Shown piece by piece: positions 48,793 to 60,411 of a stretch of 64,000 nucleotides of DNA; the first letter of the stretch is position 1, and each line of letters starts with the position of its first letter. Source of the stretch: Bimuria novae-zelandiae CBS 107.79 (taxonomy: Eukaryota; Ascomycota; Dothideomycetes; Pleosporales; Didymosphaeriaceae); assembly GCA_010015655.1 (NCBI GenBank), contig ML976685.1, positions 323,885 through 387,884 on the forward strand. Reading direction: 5' to 3'. Under the pieces are notes generated by a model. The model was given only the letters and a program-made list of their open reading frames with translations. It ran no database searches and was not told where the DNA came from. The translations under genes were made by a program, and so were the position numbers.

Positions 48793-49867
48793 GCGATGGC
48801 TTGTGCGGGCGAATTTGGATTTTGGTCAGCTCGGACTTTGCTTTTGTGACCGGACTAGGCCGCGTTGAGCTCAGCCGCATCGTGGAGGGCGAAGTCGGCC
48901 TATGGTGTTTCGCATACAATGGACAGCAGCAAATGATGGCGGCGTTGGCAATTCAAGCGTGGCCACGCGACCTGCTCCTTTGTACGGGACGCTGCAGGCC
49001 TCGCAGCAGAACAAACAGCGGTGGACGTGGGGTGCATGTGAGCGGCGAGACTCGTGAGCGACGAATGGAGGAAGGTGGAAGGTGCAACCGCCAGGGCCGC
49101 ACCTGACCCGTCGCAGGCGAGCGAGTCATGATTTGGCAGCGACTTGGAGCAGGGCAGGCGAGCACACTGCACTTTGGCCTGGAGCATCGTTGAAGCTCGC
49201 AGAAGCGCGACGAAGCTGCTCGAGAGGTACGGTGACGCAATTGCATAAAGAAATTGATCTTTTGTGGGGCAGTCTAGAATACTGGGATCGAGAAAAGCGC
49301 CCTGCACGCATGGGAAGGGTTCGTCGAGCCGCGGCGGGACCCTGAGCAGGTGCAGCCATTCCCGCGGCAGCCAGCTGAACTGTCTGTACTCTAGTAGCAC
49401 CGTCCTTCGCAGACGCACTTACCGCCATTCTCTGACGGCTCCTGCGTCGTGACGACCCACTCGATTGACGCTGCCGTTCGCCGGCGTCGTTCTGGCAGTC
49501 TGCAAAAGGCGCATCACCTGTGCAGCGCCTTTCCCGGCTGCCCATTCTCGCCGTGCGTGACCTCCGTGTACATTCACATATCTCGCCTTCACTTTCCTAC
49601 GCCGCCTAGCAACCCGCACACCTCGCGTTGTTGTTGTTGCCATTCACTACTTTTGTTTGTTCCACCGTCTCCCTTTAACACTCCCTTCAAAGCACGTCTG
49701 CCCCGCCCCCGCCGCAGACGTTGGTGCCAGTCCTGTGTCTGAGCTTTTTGCTGACTCTTGTCACCAGTAACCTGTTAGCCATTACCCCTCCTCCATATAT
49801 CATTACAGTTGCTGTTACACGGCCTAGCCTCGAGCCGCCCTGCAACCTAATCTTTGTCCCCCGTAGC
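48793..49867. other. upstream region of neutral trehalase
   Basis: About 1.1 kb that should carry the trehalase promoter; the last ~300 bases are pyrimidine-rich, typical of fungal promoters near the transcription start. Open frames here lack support. Confidence 0.5.
49785..49789 (+). promoter_or_regulatory. possible stress-response element (CCCCT)
   Basis: CCCCT, the core bound by Msn2/4-type regulators, lies 79 bases upstream of the trehalase ATG. Five bases occur often by chance, so this is only suggestive, although trehalases are commonly stress-regulated. Confidence 0.2.
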
Positions 49868-52269
49868 ATGAGCTCGCAATCTTTAAAGCCTCGACGTTCA
49901 TCCACTGCGATTGACCCGTTCGCAACCCCGGCGGTCTACTACGGCGACCACCACGACCGGAAGCATGCTCGTGCCCGTACCTACTCTGCAGTGAGTGATG
50001 CTTCCGTACCAACTCGCGGAGTATCGGTTGACGGGTCGTAGGTTGTAGAAACACATGCAGTCGACGGCCGCAACACAACCTCCATCGCCGAGAACGCTGG
50101 CTTCAAGGGCCGGCGAATCAGCCACGGTACGTAACTACGCCCAAGTGTTGATTCGTGCAACGCTTACACCTCACAGATGAAGTATCAGCGCAACCGCGCC
50201 GCTTCCTCGTCCAGGTGGAACCAACCCTGAAGACGCTCCTCGCCCGCGAGGATAGCGACAACAACTATCAAATCACCATAGACGACAAGGGTCCAAAGGT
50301 ACCTTCGAGCACCCCTAGCAGGCGAATTCAGCTGACCCGGGTTTAGGTGATTTCACTGGGCACGCTCGGCTCCAATGCCCACAACAAGTTCGACGTGCGA
50401 GGCACCTACATGCTCTCCAACCTCCTGCAAGAGCTCACCCTCGCCCAAGACTATGGCCGCAAGACCATTGTGCTCGACGAAGCGCGCCTGAACGAAAATC
50501 CAGTAAATCGTCTGACGCGGCTAATCCAGTTCTCGTTCTGGGATGGGTTGACACGACGAATCGACGGTACAAACATTGAGAAAGTGGGCCGTGACCCCAA
50601 GGACTGGACCGATGACCCGCGTCCGCGCATCTACGTCCCGAAGGGCGCTCCTGAGCAAATCGAGTACTACCAGCGTATCCGCGACGAACACCCAGAAATG
50701 CGTTTGGACGTCGTGGAACTTCCAGAGACATGGGACGACAAGTACGTCAGGGATCTCAATGAAAAGCCGGGCTTGCTTGCCATTGCCATGGAAGATTGGG
50801 TAGATCCTGTCACCAAGAAGAGAGATCTTCGCGGTCTGCCTTTTGTGGTTCCTGGTGGCAGATTCAACGAACTCTACGGCTGGGACAGTTACATGGAATC
50901 GCTCGGCCTGCTCGAGAATGACCGGCCCGAACTTGTCGAAGCCATGGTCAAGCATTTCATTTTCTGCATCAGGCATTATGGCAAAATCCTCAATGCCAAC
51001 CGAACATATTATCTTTGTCGATCACAGCCACCATTCCTTACGGACATGACTTTGCGCGTGTATGAACGGATCAAGCACAGGGAGGATGCCCTCGACTTTT
51101 TGCGCGAAGCCATACTAGCAGCCATCAAGGAATACTACACGGTGTGGATGGCCTCGCCGCGATTGGACAAGAAGACCGGCCTATCCCGCTACCGTCCAGG
51201 GGGCATCGGCGTTCCCCCGGAGACCGAGGCCAGCCATTTCGAGCATGTGCTCACGCCGTATGCGCAAAAGCACAACATGACGTTCAAGGAATTTGTTAGA
51301 GCATATAACTACCAAGAAGTCGAGGAACCGGAGCTAGACGCGTACTTCCTCCACGATCGGGCCGTACGCGAGTCCGGTCACGACACGTCGTATCGCCTGG
51401 AAAAGGTTGCTGCCGATCTCGCTTGCGTCGATGTCAATGCCCTTCTGTATAAGTATGAAGTCGACATCGGACGTGTAATCCGCAACTATTTTGGTGACAA
51501 GCTGCCGTTGCCCAAAGAGTTCTGCGGCGAAGGCATGACAGAAGGCCATGTTGAAACATCGGCAGTGTGGGAGCGTCGCGCCAGGGATCGCCGCAAGCGT
51601 GTCGACAAGTATCTCTGGGACGAGGAAGCCGGCATGTACTTTGACTATAACACGGCATTGGAACAGCGCACCGGCTACGAAAGTGCCACGACTTTCTGGC
51701 CCATGTGGTCCGGCCTTGCGACTCCTCGCCAAGCCAATGTACTGGTCACGCGAGCACTACCCAAGTTCGAGGTGTTTGGAGGGCTCGTCTCAGGCACTGA
51801 GAAATCTCGCGGCAAAGTTGGTCTGGAACGCCCTAACCGACAGTGGGACTATCCGTATGGATGGGCACCGCAACAGATCCTGGCGTGGGTCGGTCTGCAG
51901 CGGTACGGTTACGAGGCCGAGGCACAGAGGTTGGCCTATCGCTGGTGCTTCATGGTCACCAAAGCGTTCGTCGATTTCAATGGCGTGGTGGTGGAGAAGT
52001 ACGACGTTACACGTCTAAAGGATCCTCACAAGGTCGAAGCAGAATATGGCAACCAAGGCAGCGACTTCAAAGGTCTCCCGCGTGAAGGGTAAGTGATGGT
52101 TGTTGGTTGCACTTGTTGAACTTGACTAATGATTGGCAGTTTCGGTTGGGTCAACGCGAGTTACATCTACGGTATGACGCTGCTCAGCGCACACCAAAAA
52201 CGGGCTCTCGGTGCTCTCACAACGTGGGATACCTTCGAGCAGGCCATGGCGGACCTTGGCATGCTTTGA
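49868..52269 (+). CDS. NTH1: neutral trehalase (GH37)
   Basis: Hydrolyses cytosolic trehalose to two glucose. Five exons, 49868-49990, 50042-50126, 50177-50298, 50347-52088 and 52140-52269, give 733 residues, the normal length. The N-terminus has protein kinase A-type sites (RRSS at 9-12, RTYS at 37-40, RRIS at 65-68), and [12 protein letters not shown] matches the calcium-binding loop of fungal neutral trehalases; both fit activation by phosphorylation and calcium with 14-3-3 proteins. GH37 signature 1, [19 protein letters not shown], starts near 279; signature 2, [10 protein letters not shown], near 609. The likely catalytic acid is the Asp of ESGHDTS near 456, the base a Glu near 660. All phases agree and the introns have CTGAC-type branch sites. 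No signal peptide, as expected for the cytosolic enzyme. Confidence 0.97.
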
Positions 52270-52940
52270 GGCCGCTTGCGATTTGATGATTTACGATGCA
52301 TGACCAGGAGTAGACGCCATACAGTAGAGTTGCAGCAGTTGGTCGGATATTGATAGGTTGGAAAAGTTGTTGCGAGTTGTCTTTTGATATTCGCGTCGGG
52401 GCCTTTTGTTCACTGGTGTGGTGAAGCGCATCTTGATATTGGTGTATGGGTTGTATGAGCAAGAGTACGGCGTTACGATCTAAATCAGTACCTTGAAGTA
52501 ATCAGAATATTCTTTTGACATGTTCAGAGTGCTTGGTGGCTGCGAGATTGCATTGATTTGATTAGTGGTGCGTCGGGCGAGGGCGGCGAAAGGGCTCCAC
52601 GACAGAAGCATCTCGAAACGGACCAGTTCGGGCTTAGCGCACAGGTCGCCGCTTCTTCGACTCACAGGCCGTGGCGGCAGGTCAACTCTCTCTACATAAA
52701 ACGCCCGCCGCCTGTGCAAGACTGTGATCTCTCTTCCGACACGCATCCGCCTTTCACACACATCGACTGACGGCCGGACAAACGCCACCAGCTGCAACTG
52801 ATAAACGGCCGGCGTCGAGTACTAATAAGCCCGAACACCCCGCCGCCTGAGCCCTCGTAACCCACCCATCTCTTCTCCTGACCTCCGGACCAATACACGC
52901 CTCCTCTACGCATACCGAACCTTTCCACACGACCAGCAAC
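52270..52940. other. intergenic region between trehalase and MBF1
   Basis: Holds the trehalase 3' region and the MBF1 promoter and leader. The 52740-52940 stretch is C-rich and pyrimidine-rich upstream of the MBF1 start. No specific site recognised. Confidence 0.5.
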
Positions 52941-53510
52941 ATGAGCGAAGAGTGGGACACGGTTACCAAGATCGGCTCCCGCACTCGTGGCGGCGCGGCT
53001 GGTCCCCGCGAGACGGTCGTCAAGGGCAAGAGCGCCCTCAACGCCGCCATGCGAAGCGGCGGCGTCGTTGCGACCGAGAAGAAGTTTGTCACAGCCAACG
53101 CTGTACGTACTGCCTGTCCTACACTGCTTCTTCCCACCCCTCCTCTACGTCATAGACCCGCCCTCCCGCACAGCACGCACTAACAGCACGCGCAGGGCGC
53201 CTCCTCAGAGGGCCAGCGCCTCACCAAAGTCGACCGCTCCGACGACATCATCAAGCCCAAGACGGTGGGCATCCAGGTCGGCCAGGCCATTTCCAAAGCG
53301 CGCTCCGAGGCCAAGAACGACAAGGGCTCCACCATGACGCAGAAGGACCTGGCCACAAAGTGCAACACCACGCCCACCGTCATCGCCGACTTCGAGCGCG
53401 GCACCGCCACCCCCGACCAGAAGCTACTGGGCACCATGGAGCGCGTGCTCAATGTCGTCTTGCGCGGTGATAAGATTGGGCAGCCCAAGTTTCCGAATAA
53501 GAAGAAATGA
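52941..53510 (+). CDS. MBF1: multiprotein bridging factor 1 (transcriptional coactivator)
   Basis: Exons 52941-53102 and 53196-53510, joined in phase 0 over a 93-nt intron (GTACGT, CACTAACAG, CGCAG), encode 158 residues, the usual MBF1 size. The N-terminal MBF1 domain starts [18 protein letters not shown] and includes [19 protein letters not shown]; the C-terminal Cro-type helix-turn-helix contains [20 protein letters not shown] and [19 protein letters not shown], ending with basic residues. MBF1 links bZIP-type activators to TBP and also protects against ribosomal frameshifting at stalled ribosomes in yeast. Confidence 0.97.
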
Positions 53511-53999
53511 GTGGCAGAATGAATAAAAAGTAGGAGGGAATAAGGGATATGCATGGTACGCCACGGCATGGTATGGCATGATGACGGGAATTCTGGATTA
53601 GCGGGCGTTTGGAGGATGGAACTGCACGATTGCGTTTCAGACCGACGTCGGACTCTTGTTAGGGGGCTGCGAAAAAGCCTTTGTTTTCACGACATTTTGA
53701 TAGAATTGGTACGAGAATGACATCGTGAAGGATTGAGTTACTCAGGTTTTGGTCGCGTTTGTGGTGTGGGAGTGAGTGGCGTTGTGAGAAACCTGGCCAG
53801 GACGACACTGCAGTTTACCAGCGCAGACGTACATTTACACAGTACCTAGAGAAGCACGACGAAGCTAAGTACAAAGACGTCCTTTCTTAATCTTGATTAC
53901 AAAACTAACCAACAACAAGGCGATTGTCAATTTCAAGCAGCAGCAGCAACGGCAACAGCACAATTCCAACTTCAAAGATAACCACGCCACCCACCGTGT
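53511..53999. other. intergenic region between convergent genes
   Basis: 3' regions of MBF1 and of the minus-strand serine-rich gene. CAG/CAA-rich near 53935-53965. Nothing else recognised. Confidence 0.5.
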
Positions 54000-54758
54000 C
54001 TACACCTCGTCCTGCAACCCCGTATCCTCCTCACCCTCCTCATCAATAACATACAACCCCATATCCACATCCCCATCCTCACCGCCAGCACACCCCCCAC
54101 ACTTCGCACACACGCCCCTCTTCCCCATAACCCTCGGACTCACCGCCACCCCCGCCGCCCCGTACACGCTCCAATCCCAATCCATGACATCGTCTTCACC
54201 CTCGTCGTCGGAGTCGAACAGCGCGTCGCCGAGGTTGAGCACCGGGATGGCTTCTACAAACTCTTCTTTGAGCCGCGGGAGGGGCGAGGACGGTGGGGAG
54301 AGAGGGGCTAGCGGCGCGAAGAGAGGGGTAGATGGGGGGGATGGGTACGCGGAGGTAGAGGGGAGGGCGAGCGTGGAGGAGGCGGGGCTAGGAGTGGAAG
54401 TGGTGCGTTCCGAGGAGGAGGAGGAGGAGGATGAGGAGGAGGAGGAGGGTGAGGACCAGGTTGAGGGAGGAGTGTGGAAGGCGTCGGAGTCGTCCTCGCG
54501 CATGGCGACATCGCCTTCTTCCGCGGTGGGTTCTTTATCTTCTCCGTCGAGACACAGCTTCGCGGCTTCCCTGAGGACGCGCTCAAGGAGCGATGCGTCG
54601 AGGTGGTCTCCGCGGCGCAGAGACGGCGGCTTCGGCACGTGGATGACGGTTTTGTACGGCGCTGAGGGGAAGCAAGGGTCTTTGCGCAAGAGTTGCCCGC
54701 GGTGCTGGTCCGGCGAGGGGGCGCGTTCCATGACTGTCTCGATGGTGGGGAGGGGCAT
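54000..54758 (-). CDS. unknown serine-rich protein with acidic C-terminus (252 aa)
   Basis: One exon from ATG 54758 (MPLPTIETVMERAPSPDQHR) to a stop at 54000. The frame is open upstream to about 54870, so a spliced upstream exon is possible, but MPLPTIETV looks like a natural start. A conserved-looking N-terminal block (LLRKDPCFPSAPYKTVIHVP and DHLDASLLERVLREAAKL) is followed by a polyserine tract, a proline/serine linker, DALFDSDDEGEDDVMDWDW and a short cysteine cluster CAKCGGCAGG that might bind a metal. Likely a nuclear or cytosolic regulatory protein; no family recognised. Confidence 0.65.
   Translation of the reverse strand: MPLPTIETVMERAPSPDQHRGQLLRKDPCFPSAPYKTVIHVPKPPSLRRGDHLDASLLERVLREAAKLCLDGEDKEPTAEEGDVAMREDDSDAFHTPPSTWSSPSSSSSSSSSSSSERTTSTPSPASSTLALPSTSAYPSPPSTPLFAPLAPLSPPSSPLPRLKEEFVEAIPVLNLGDALFDSDDEGEDDVMDWDWSVYGAAGVAVSPRVMGKRGVCAKCGGCAGGEDGDVDMGLYVIDEEGEEDTGLQDEV
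54405..54460 (-). repeat. GAG/GAT-type simple repeat coding for polyserine
   Basis: A run of mostly GAG/GGA triplets on the plus strand, read as TCC/TCA/TCT serine codons on the minus strand, giving about twelve consecutive serines in the 252-residue protein. Confidence 0.8.
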
Positions 54759-54979
54759 GAGATTCAGCGCTGTACTTGCACTTGCTCTCGACGTATCCAC
54801 GGTCTTTCTCCCTCCCTCCTTCCTATTCTCGTTCTCGCTTTCTTCCCCATCCCTACCGAACCGCCGCACGGTGTTCGCTCGGCGGTGATGGCGTCGCGTG
54901 GCTACTCACAAGTCAGCGTCTATGTTATCTTGTTCAGAAAACTTCGTACCGTGTTCGCTCCCCGAGGGTAGACCTTGAC

Positions 54980-55216
54980 CTATCTCACCGCGTTCCTCGC
55001 GTACGCCTGCCTCGACGGCTTGCTCGTACCCTTCCACGGGATGCGCTCCAGCGCGCGCTGCGCCGGCGGGCTCGGACAATTGTTGAGCGCCTTGCATGCT
55101 TGATCACGATGATGAAGGGAGGAAGCCACGCCCGCAGGGTCGGTAAGGGAGACGGCGCGTGCAAGGGCGAGGATGGAAAGCAGGACGACGAGGGCCGCGA
55201 GGCGAGACAAAAGCAT
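54980..55216 (-). CDS. possible small secreted protein
   Basis: ATG 55216 opens a 78-codon frame that begins MLLSRLAALVVLLSILALAR, a convincing signal peptide, probably cleaved near ARA-VSL. The mature part has two cysteines (CKALNNC) and then a basic region before the stop. A GTGAGA just before the stop might be a donor that links to a further exon towards 54900 with another cysteine, so the length is uncertain. Candidates like this include secreted effectors and propeptides, but nothing identifies a role. Confidence 0.4.
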   Translation of the reverse strand: MLLSRLAALVVLLSILALARAVSLTDPAGVASSLHHRDQACKALNNCPSPPAQRALERIPWKGTSKPSRQAYARNAVR

Positions 55217-57266
55217 GAAGATATGAGCCTATACGGGATACTGAAGGCAGATAGTTGGAGACCTGTCTTAGTGTTCCCTCACTGAATGTGGGTTGAGACA
55301 GACCTACTTATACACCACCTCCCCAGCGCCATGGCGGACCGCTCACAAGAGCAAGTTTTGTCCCCGGTTGTCTTTGTCTCATCGGCCTGAAGATGTGTCG
55401 TCATGCTCTTCAGGTGCCCCTCTTCACATCACTGGTGTGGGAGGCACTGCTCAGCGCCCGCGACGACGCTCCCGTCTCGCGGCGCAGTAGTTCGGCAGAA
55501 ACTACTCAGTTCGTGCGAGAATAGGTGCTGGTGGAGAAGCCACCTCCCAGTCTCGTCTGACTCATCATATAGCTCACGGCGTGGTGTTTCGCCGCAGTAG
55601 ACCGCGATCGAGCATGGAGCATGGAGTTGAAATCGGATGCTGTAATTGCGGGATCCTACGGGGGCGGAGTACAGTCTGGAGCGAAGCTAACAACTTCATG
55701 TGAATTGGTTCCTTGGGTCGGAATAAGATGTTGGTGGATATCGACGTGAGAGGGCGGACTAGTTCCGGAGATCTGAAATCGAATGCCCGTCTACAGGCCG
55801 CGTCAATCGCATCCTTCATCCTAGACAGGGTGTATCTTCCTAGCTCTGCTCCCGTGGTATCGACTTGGTGTTGAGAAACGTAAGCGTGTCAGTACGACCA
55901 AGGTTACCTTGTAGAAGGTCGTGCCTTCGAGATGCATAATCCGAGTGAACACCTGCTCACGCGGACACCTACTTTGGAGAGACTAGATGCCAGCCTCTGG
56001 GCGGTCTCGGCTTGCTAGGAGCCAGGTAGACAGGTAGACAGGAAGGCGTAGTCGAACCTGGAACAATTGCTTTCACCGGAAGACATTCAACATATAGCGC
56101 AGTAAAATTACTAAAGATCCTTAGCTGAATGCTGCGTGCTCCCTACTTTTCATCAGTCCATTTAGTTTACCAATAATGTTGGTTAGATTCCCTAACCTCC
56201 AACATTTCCACGTGCAATTCTCGCCCCGCGCCGCCTACCGCCCCCTCCCTCCCTTCCGCATCCATGTTCTCGGATGCCTGTCACGCCGTAATGTCGATCA
56301 CTGCCCCTTTGACCAATTGAAAATTGAATTCTAATGTCGGGAGGGTTACAACGAGTTGCGGCGAAGCGGTCCGTGTGTAGTTCGCGCCCACATACGCATG
56401 TTCGAAGGTGAAACGTGCTTGAGAAGCACGGCTTTTCGTTGCTATCCCGAGAACTCGATTCTTCCAATCGGGGCTTTGAACAGGGGTTCACATACTGGTG
56501 TGTGCCTCGTATATATTCCTGGACACTAGGACGAGAGTCGCATCCTTCAGAGGTTATTTCATCTTTTCTCCGGTGCGATCCCAGGATGGTGAGCTTTGGA
56601 ACAGGATGTTCACTTCCAGCGCGAACAGAACCATGTCACTGCATCCGCAGCATTCGCGACACTAAAATGGATCTGCTCTTGAAATGATTGTACACATTTT
56701 GGTGGCTCCGACCAAGCATGAAGTCGCCGTTGCCGTGCCGCAAAAGCGTTCAGTAAACGCCGAGACTGCCTTCATTGGTGGCTGTGCCGCCGGCGCGGCT
56801 AACGAATCTCGACCTGAACCGAGTTCTCGGTTTGACTCACTGCGGTGCCGCTACAGAGCCTGCTATTCATGTTCGGTGCCTGTAAATCACGTTAACAAAC
56901 TAGCCTGTGCCATGCACCATAAGCGACCACACGGAATCGAGATGAGGCAACCTCACCTCAGTCAGGTATTCGCCGCAATCACCCGTCTGGTGTCCGATGG
57001 CGTTGAAACACAAATATACATGAGACGTAGTGACTTCCGAATCGTCCAACTGGCACAGATTAGGTTGAATGAGTACTCTGGATTTTCGAATTCTCTCGTA
57101 TCTGCGCCAAAGACCATCGCTATACTCCATACATGCATGCTGAGTGTTGAAGAACTCTATCATACCGTTGCCTCCCGCATGGTCTAGCCGTGAAGCCCCA
57201 GAAAGCTCTACTGAATGTTGAAAGACTGCGCTTTTCCCAACGCCGTAATCGCCGCATATTAGGTGC
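55217..57266. other. gene-free region (2 kb)
   Basis: No supportable gene. A plus-strand frame of 167 codons (56684-57187) and a minus-strand frame of 132 codons (56900-57298) overlap each other; see rejected items. The right end is the 3' region of C1-tetrahydrofolate synthase. Confidence 0.45.
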
Positions 57267-60200
57267 TTAGAAGAGACCATCAATCTCACCCGTCTCAACG
57301 TCTACGTCGACATTGAGGTAGCCAGGCGCAGTCGGCAGTCCAGGAATGGTTTGAATATCCGCGGCCAGCGCGTAGAGGTATCCCGCACCGGCCGCCATTC
57401 TCACGTCACGGATAGGAACCGTGAAACCCGTTGGTGCACCCTTAAGCTCAGGATCATGACTGAGCGAGTACTGCGTTTTTGCCACGCAAATGGGGAGATT
57501 GCCAAGGCCCTGCTTGACATAGGTGTCCACCTTCTTTTGTGCAAGTTCCGAAAACTCAACGTTCTTCGCGCCGTACATCTTCTGGGCGATGGCATCCATG
57601 CGCTCCTGCACCGAACCCTCGAGGTCATACAGGAGTTTGAAGTCAGACTTAGCGTTGCTCGCCGCAATGATGCCCTTGGCGAGGTCGACGGCACCTTTGC
57701 CACCCTCAGCCCAGTGGTTAGCTGCAATGGCGTCTTCGGCGCCAGCAGCAAGTGCCTCCTCCTTAATGACGTCAATCTCAGCCTGAGTATCGGTCGAAAA
57801 GCGGTTGATGCACACGACAACGGGTACGCCGTATGACTTGGCATTCTCGATATGCTTCTTGAGGTTGACACACCCCTTGCGAAGGATCTCGACGTTCTCG
57901 GTTCGGTAGACTTCCGGGAGCTGGGCGCCGGCCTTGACCTCAGGGCCACCACCGTGAACTTTCAGAGCACGGACGGTAGCGACAATGACAACGGTGTCAG
58001 GGGTCAGGCCTGAGGAGCGGCACTTGATATTGAAGAAGCGCTCGCCACCCATGGTAAAGTCGAAACCCGCTTCAGTGACAACGAAGCCAACTTTCTCGGC
58101 TGGGTTCTCATCGGGCTCAGTACCGGCGAGCTTGAGAGCAAGCTTGTCAGCAAGCACTGATGAAGCTCCGATACTGATATTGGCGAAAGGACCAGCATGA
58201 ACGAAGACAGGAGTGCCCTCTAGTGTCTGCATCAAGTTGGGCTTAATGGCGTCCTTGAGCAGAGCAGCGAGGGCACCGCCAGCGCCGATGTCGTCGCACG
58301 TGACCGGGTCGCCCCTTCGAGAGGTAGCAACCACCATTCGGCCTAGACGTTCCCTCAGATCGGAGAGATCGTTGCTGAGCGCAAGAATGGCCATGCACTC
58401 GCTAGCAACGGAGATGTCGAAGCCCGTTTCACGAGTTTGACCCTTCTCGGTCGCGGCCTGGCCAACCGTGATGCCTCGTAAATGCCTGTCGTTGACGTCC
58501 AGAACGCGGCGCCAAGTGATGGTTTCGGGATCGATGTCCAGTCGGGCGAATTTGTTGATCTCATCCTCCGTCAGGTCATCGGGGTTGGTCTTCGTGATCC
58601 CAAGCTTCTTCAAGCGACGGTACATGATGGGGAGGAACTCGCGCTTGCCCTTCTTGACCGGGACAAGTCGCTTGTAGAGAGGTCCGTCCTTTTGGGTGTT
58701 CTCGTGGAACATGCGCGTTTCGATGGCGGCAGCGAGCAGGTTGTTTGCAGCAGTGATGGCGTGGATATCTCCGGTAAGATGAAGGTTGAACTCATCCATG
58801 GGGATGACCTGACTGTAGCCACCACCCGCAGCTCCGCCCTTGATACCAAAGGTAGGGCCCATAGAAGGTTGTCGGACGTTGGCAAAGCATATCCGGCCAA
58901 GATGGGCACCTAGTGCTTGTGCAAGGCCGACGGTGGTAGTGGATTTGCCCTCACCGAGAGGAGTGGGCGTAATTCCAGCGATCAAGATGTACTTGCCGTT
59001 CTTGCGGTGCTCCAATCGCTTCAGCAGAGACAGGTCAACCTTTGCTTTGGTGTACCCATACGGCTCGAGCTCGTTTGGCAAGATGCCAACCTCGGCCGCC
59101 ACGGACGTAATCGGCTTGGGGTGCTGCTTCCTAGACACAGCAATGTCCGAGGGCACAGGGTCTTCGATCTTCAGAGGCAACGGGTTGATTTTCCGCTTCT
59201 TCTGCCTCTCAAAAGTGGCGTCTGCGGAGTCTACCACGTTCTGCAGAAGCATGGCAACCGTCATGGGTCCCACACCTCCAGGTACGGGGGTGATCTGGGA
59301 TGCAATTTCGGCGGCAGACTCGTAGTCAACATCTCCAACCAACCTCTGGCCAGTCTTCTTGGAGTCGTCGGGGATGAAGTTGGTGCCGACGTCGATGACG
59401 ATGGCTCCTGGCTTCAGCCACTCGCCCTTGACGAACTGCGCGACGCCAATGGCAGCGATAACGATGTCGGCCTGCTTGACGATGTCGGGCAGATTAACCG
59501 TCTTGGAGTGGCAGACAGTCACGGTCGCGTCGGCGTTCTTCAGCAGGTTGCTTACGGGGCTGCCTACAATGTCGCTCCTTCCCAGGACGACGGCGTTCTT
59601 GCCCTTGGGATCAACGCCCACCTCCTTCAGCAGCACCATGACGCCCTTGGGCGTGCACGGCGTGAACAGAGGCTTGCCGCCGCGCTTGGCCAGCTCGCCG
59701 ATGCTCGCCACGCCGAAGCCGTCGACATCCTTCTCGTCGGCGACGGCCGATGTGATTGTGTGCTCGGAGATGTGCTTGGGGAGGGGCAGCTGCACAAGGA
59801 TGCCGTGGATGCTGGGGTCGTTGTTGTACGTGGTGAGCGTGTACAGGAGCTCAGCCTCGCTGACGTCCTCGGGGAACTTGACGAGCTCGCAGTCGATGTT
59901 GGCCTGCTGCTGTCAGTAGTGCATCCGCGAGACGGGGTGGTTGCACCTGCCTCTTCGGCGGCCTTGAGCTTCATGCGCACATAGGTACCTGCCCCGCGTC
60001 AGCTGCTGCTCGCCTGCCCCAGCCCTCCCTGCAAAGCACCCAGAGTCACCTACTCGAGTCCGACCTGTCTCCCACTGCAGCGTATCAATTAGCCTGCGGT
60101 ACTGCTTTCACGTGAGTAGGCACACACGCACCCTGGATGATCTTCAGCGACGGGCGGTACCGCGGGTTTGTCTCCTGCTTCTGCTTGACCTCTGCGCCGA

Positions 60201-60411
60201 GGCGTTCGCGTATACTGCGCGCAATGGCATTGCCATCGATTTTGGAGGCCGTCATGAGGGGCGAGGTGCTGGAAAGAAGGCGCCGTGTGGAGGGCGAGGG
60301 GAAGACATAGCTCTGCGCGTACGGAGAGCGAAATAATATTGTAGTCAGCGGGGTAGCTCGCGGCGGAAAACTACGGCCCTGCGCGCTGATCGATATCGGA
60401 TGTAGCCTCAT
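57267..60411 (-). CDS. ADE3: C1-tetrahydrofolate synthase, trifunctional (dehydrogenase/cyclohydrolase/synthetase)
   Basis: Interconverts 10-formyl-, 5,10-methenyl- and 5,10-methylene-tetrahydrofolate for purine and thymidylate synthesis. Exons (transcription order): 60132-60411, 60054-60074 (21 nt), 59951-59988, 57267-59903. From ATG 60411 the product is 991 residues; from the in-frame ATG 60255 (MTASKIDG) it is 939, the cytosolic size. The first 52 residues are basic, serine-rich and lack acidic residues ([29 protein letters not shown]), as in mitochondrial presequences. The N-terminal domain has the catalytic YVRMK followed by LKAAEE, and [11 protein letters not shown]; the synthetase domain begins after ~residue 390 with the P-loop [12 protein letters not shown] near 425 and [16 protein letters not shown]. 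The third intron (59904-59950) appears to use a GC donor (GAG|GCAGGT), the only choice that keeps phase. Confidence 0.96.

Noticed and set aside
53893..54888. 331-codon plus-strand frame
   Set aside because: Antisense of the serine-rich gene; low-complexity repeats keep the opposite strand open.
56900..57298. Minus-strand frame with a P-loop-like GDYGVGKSA and a later LDHAGG, reminiscent of Ras-type GTPases
   Set aside because: The spacing between the two motifs is far too short, the switch and NKxD regions are missing, no ATG start fits, and a competing frame covers the other strand. Probably chance, at best a worn relic.
58917..59984. 355-codon plus-strand frame
   Set aside because: Antisense shadow of the highly biased C1-tetrahydrofolate synthase coding sequence.
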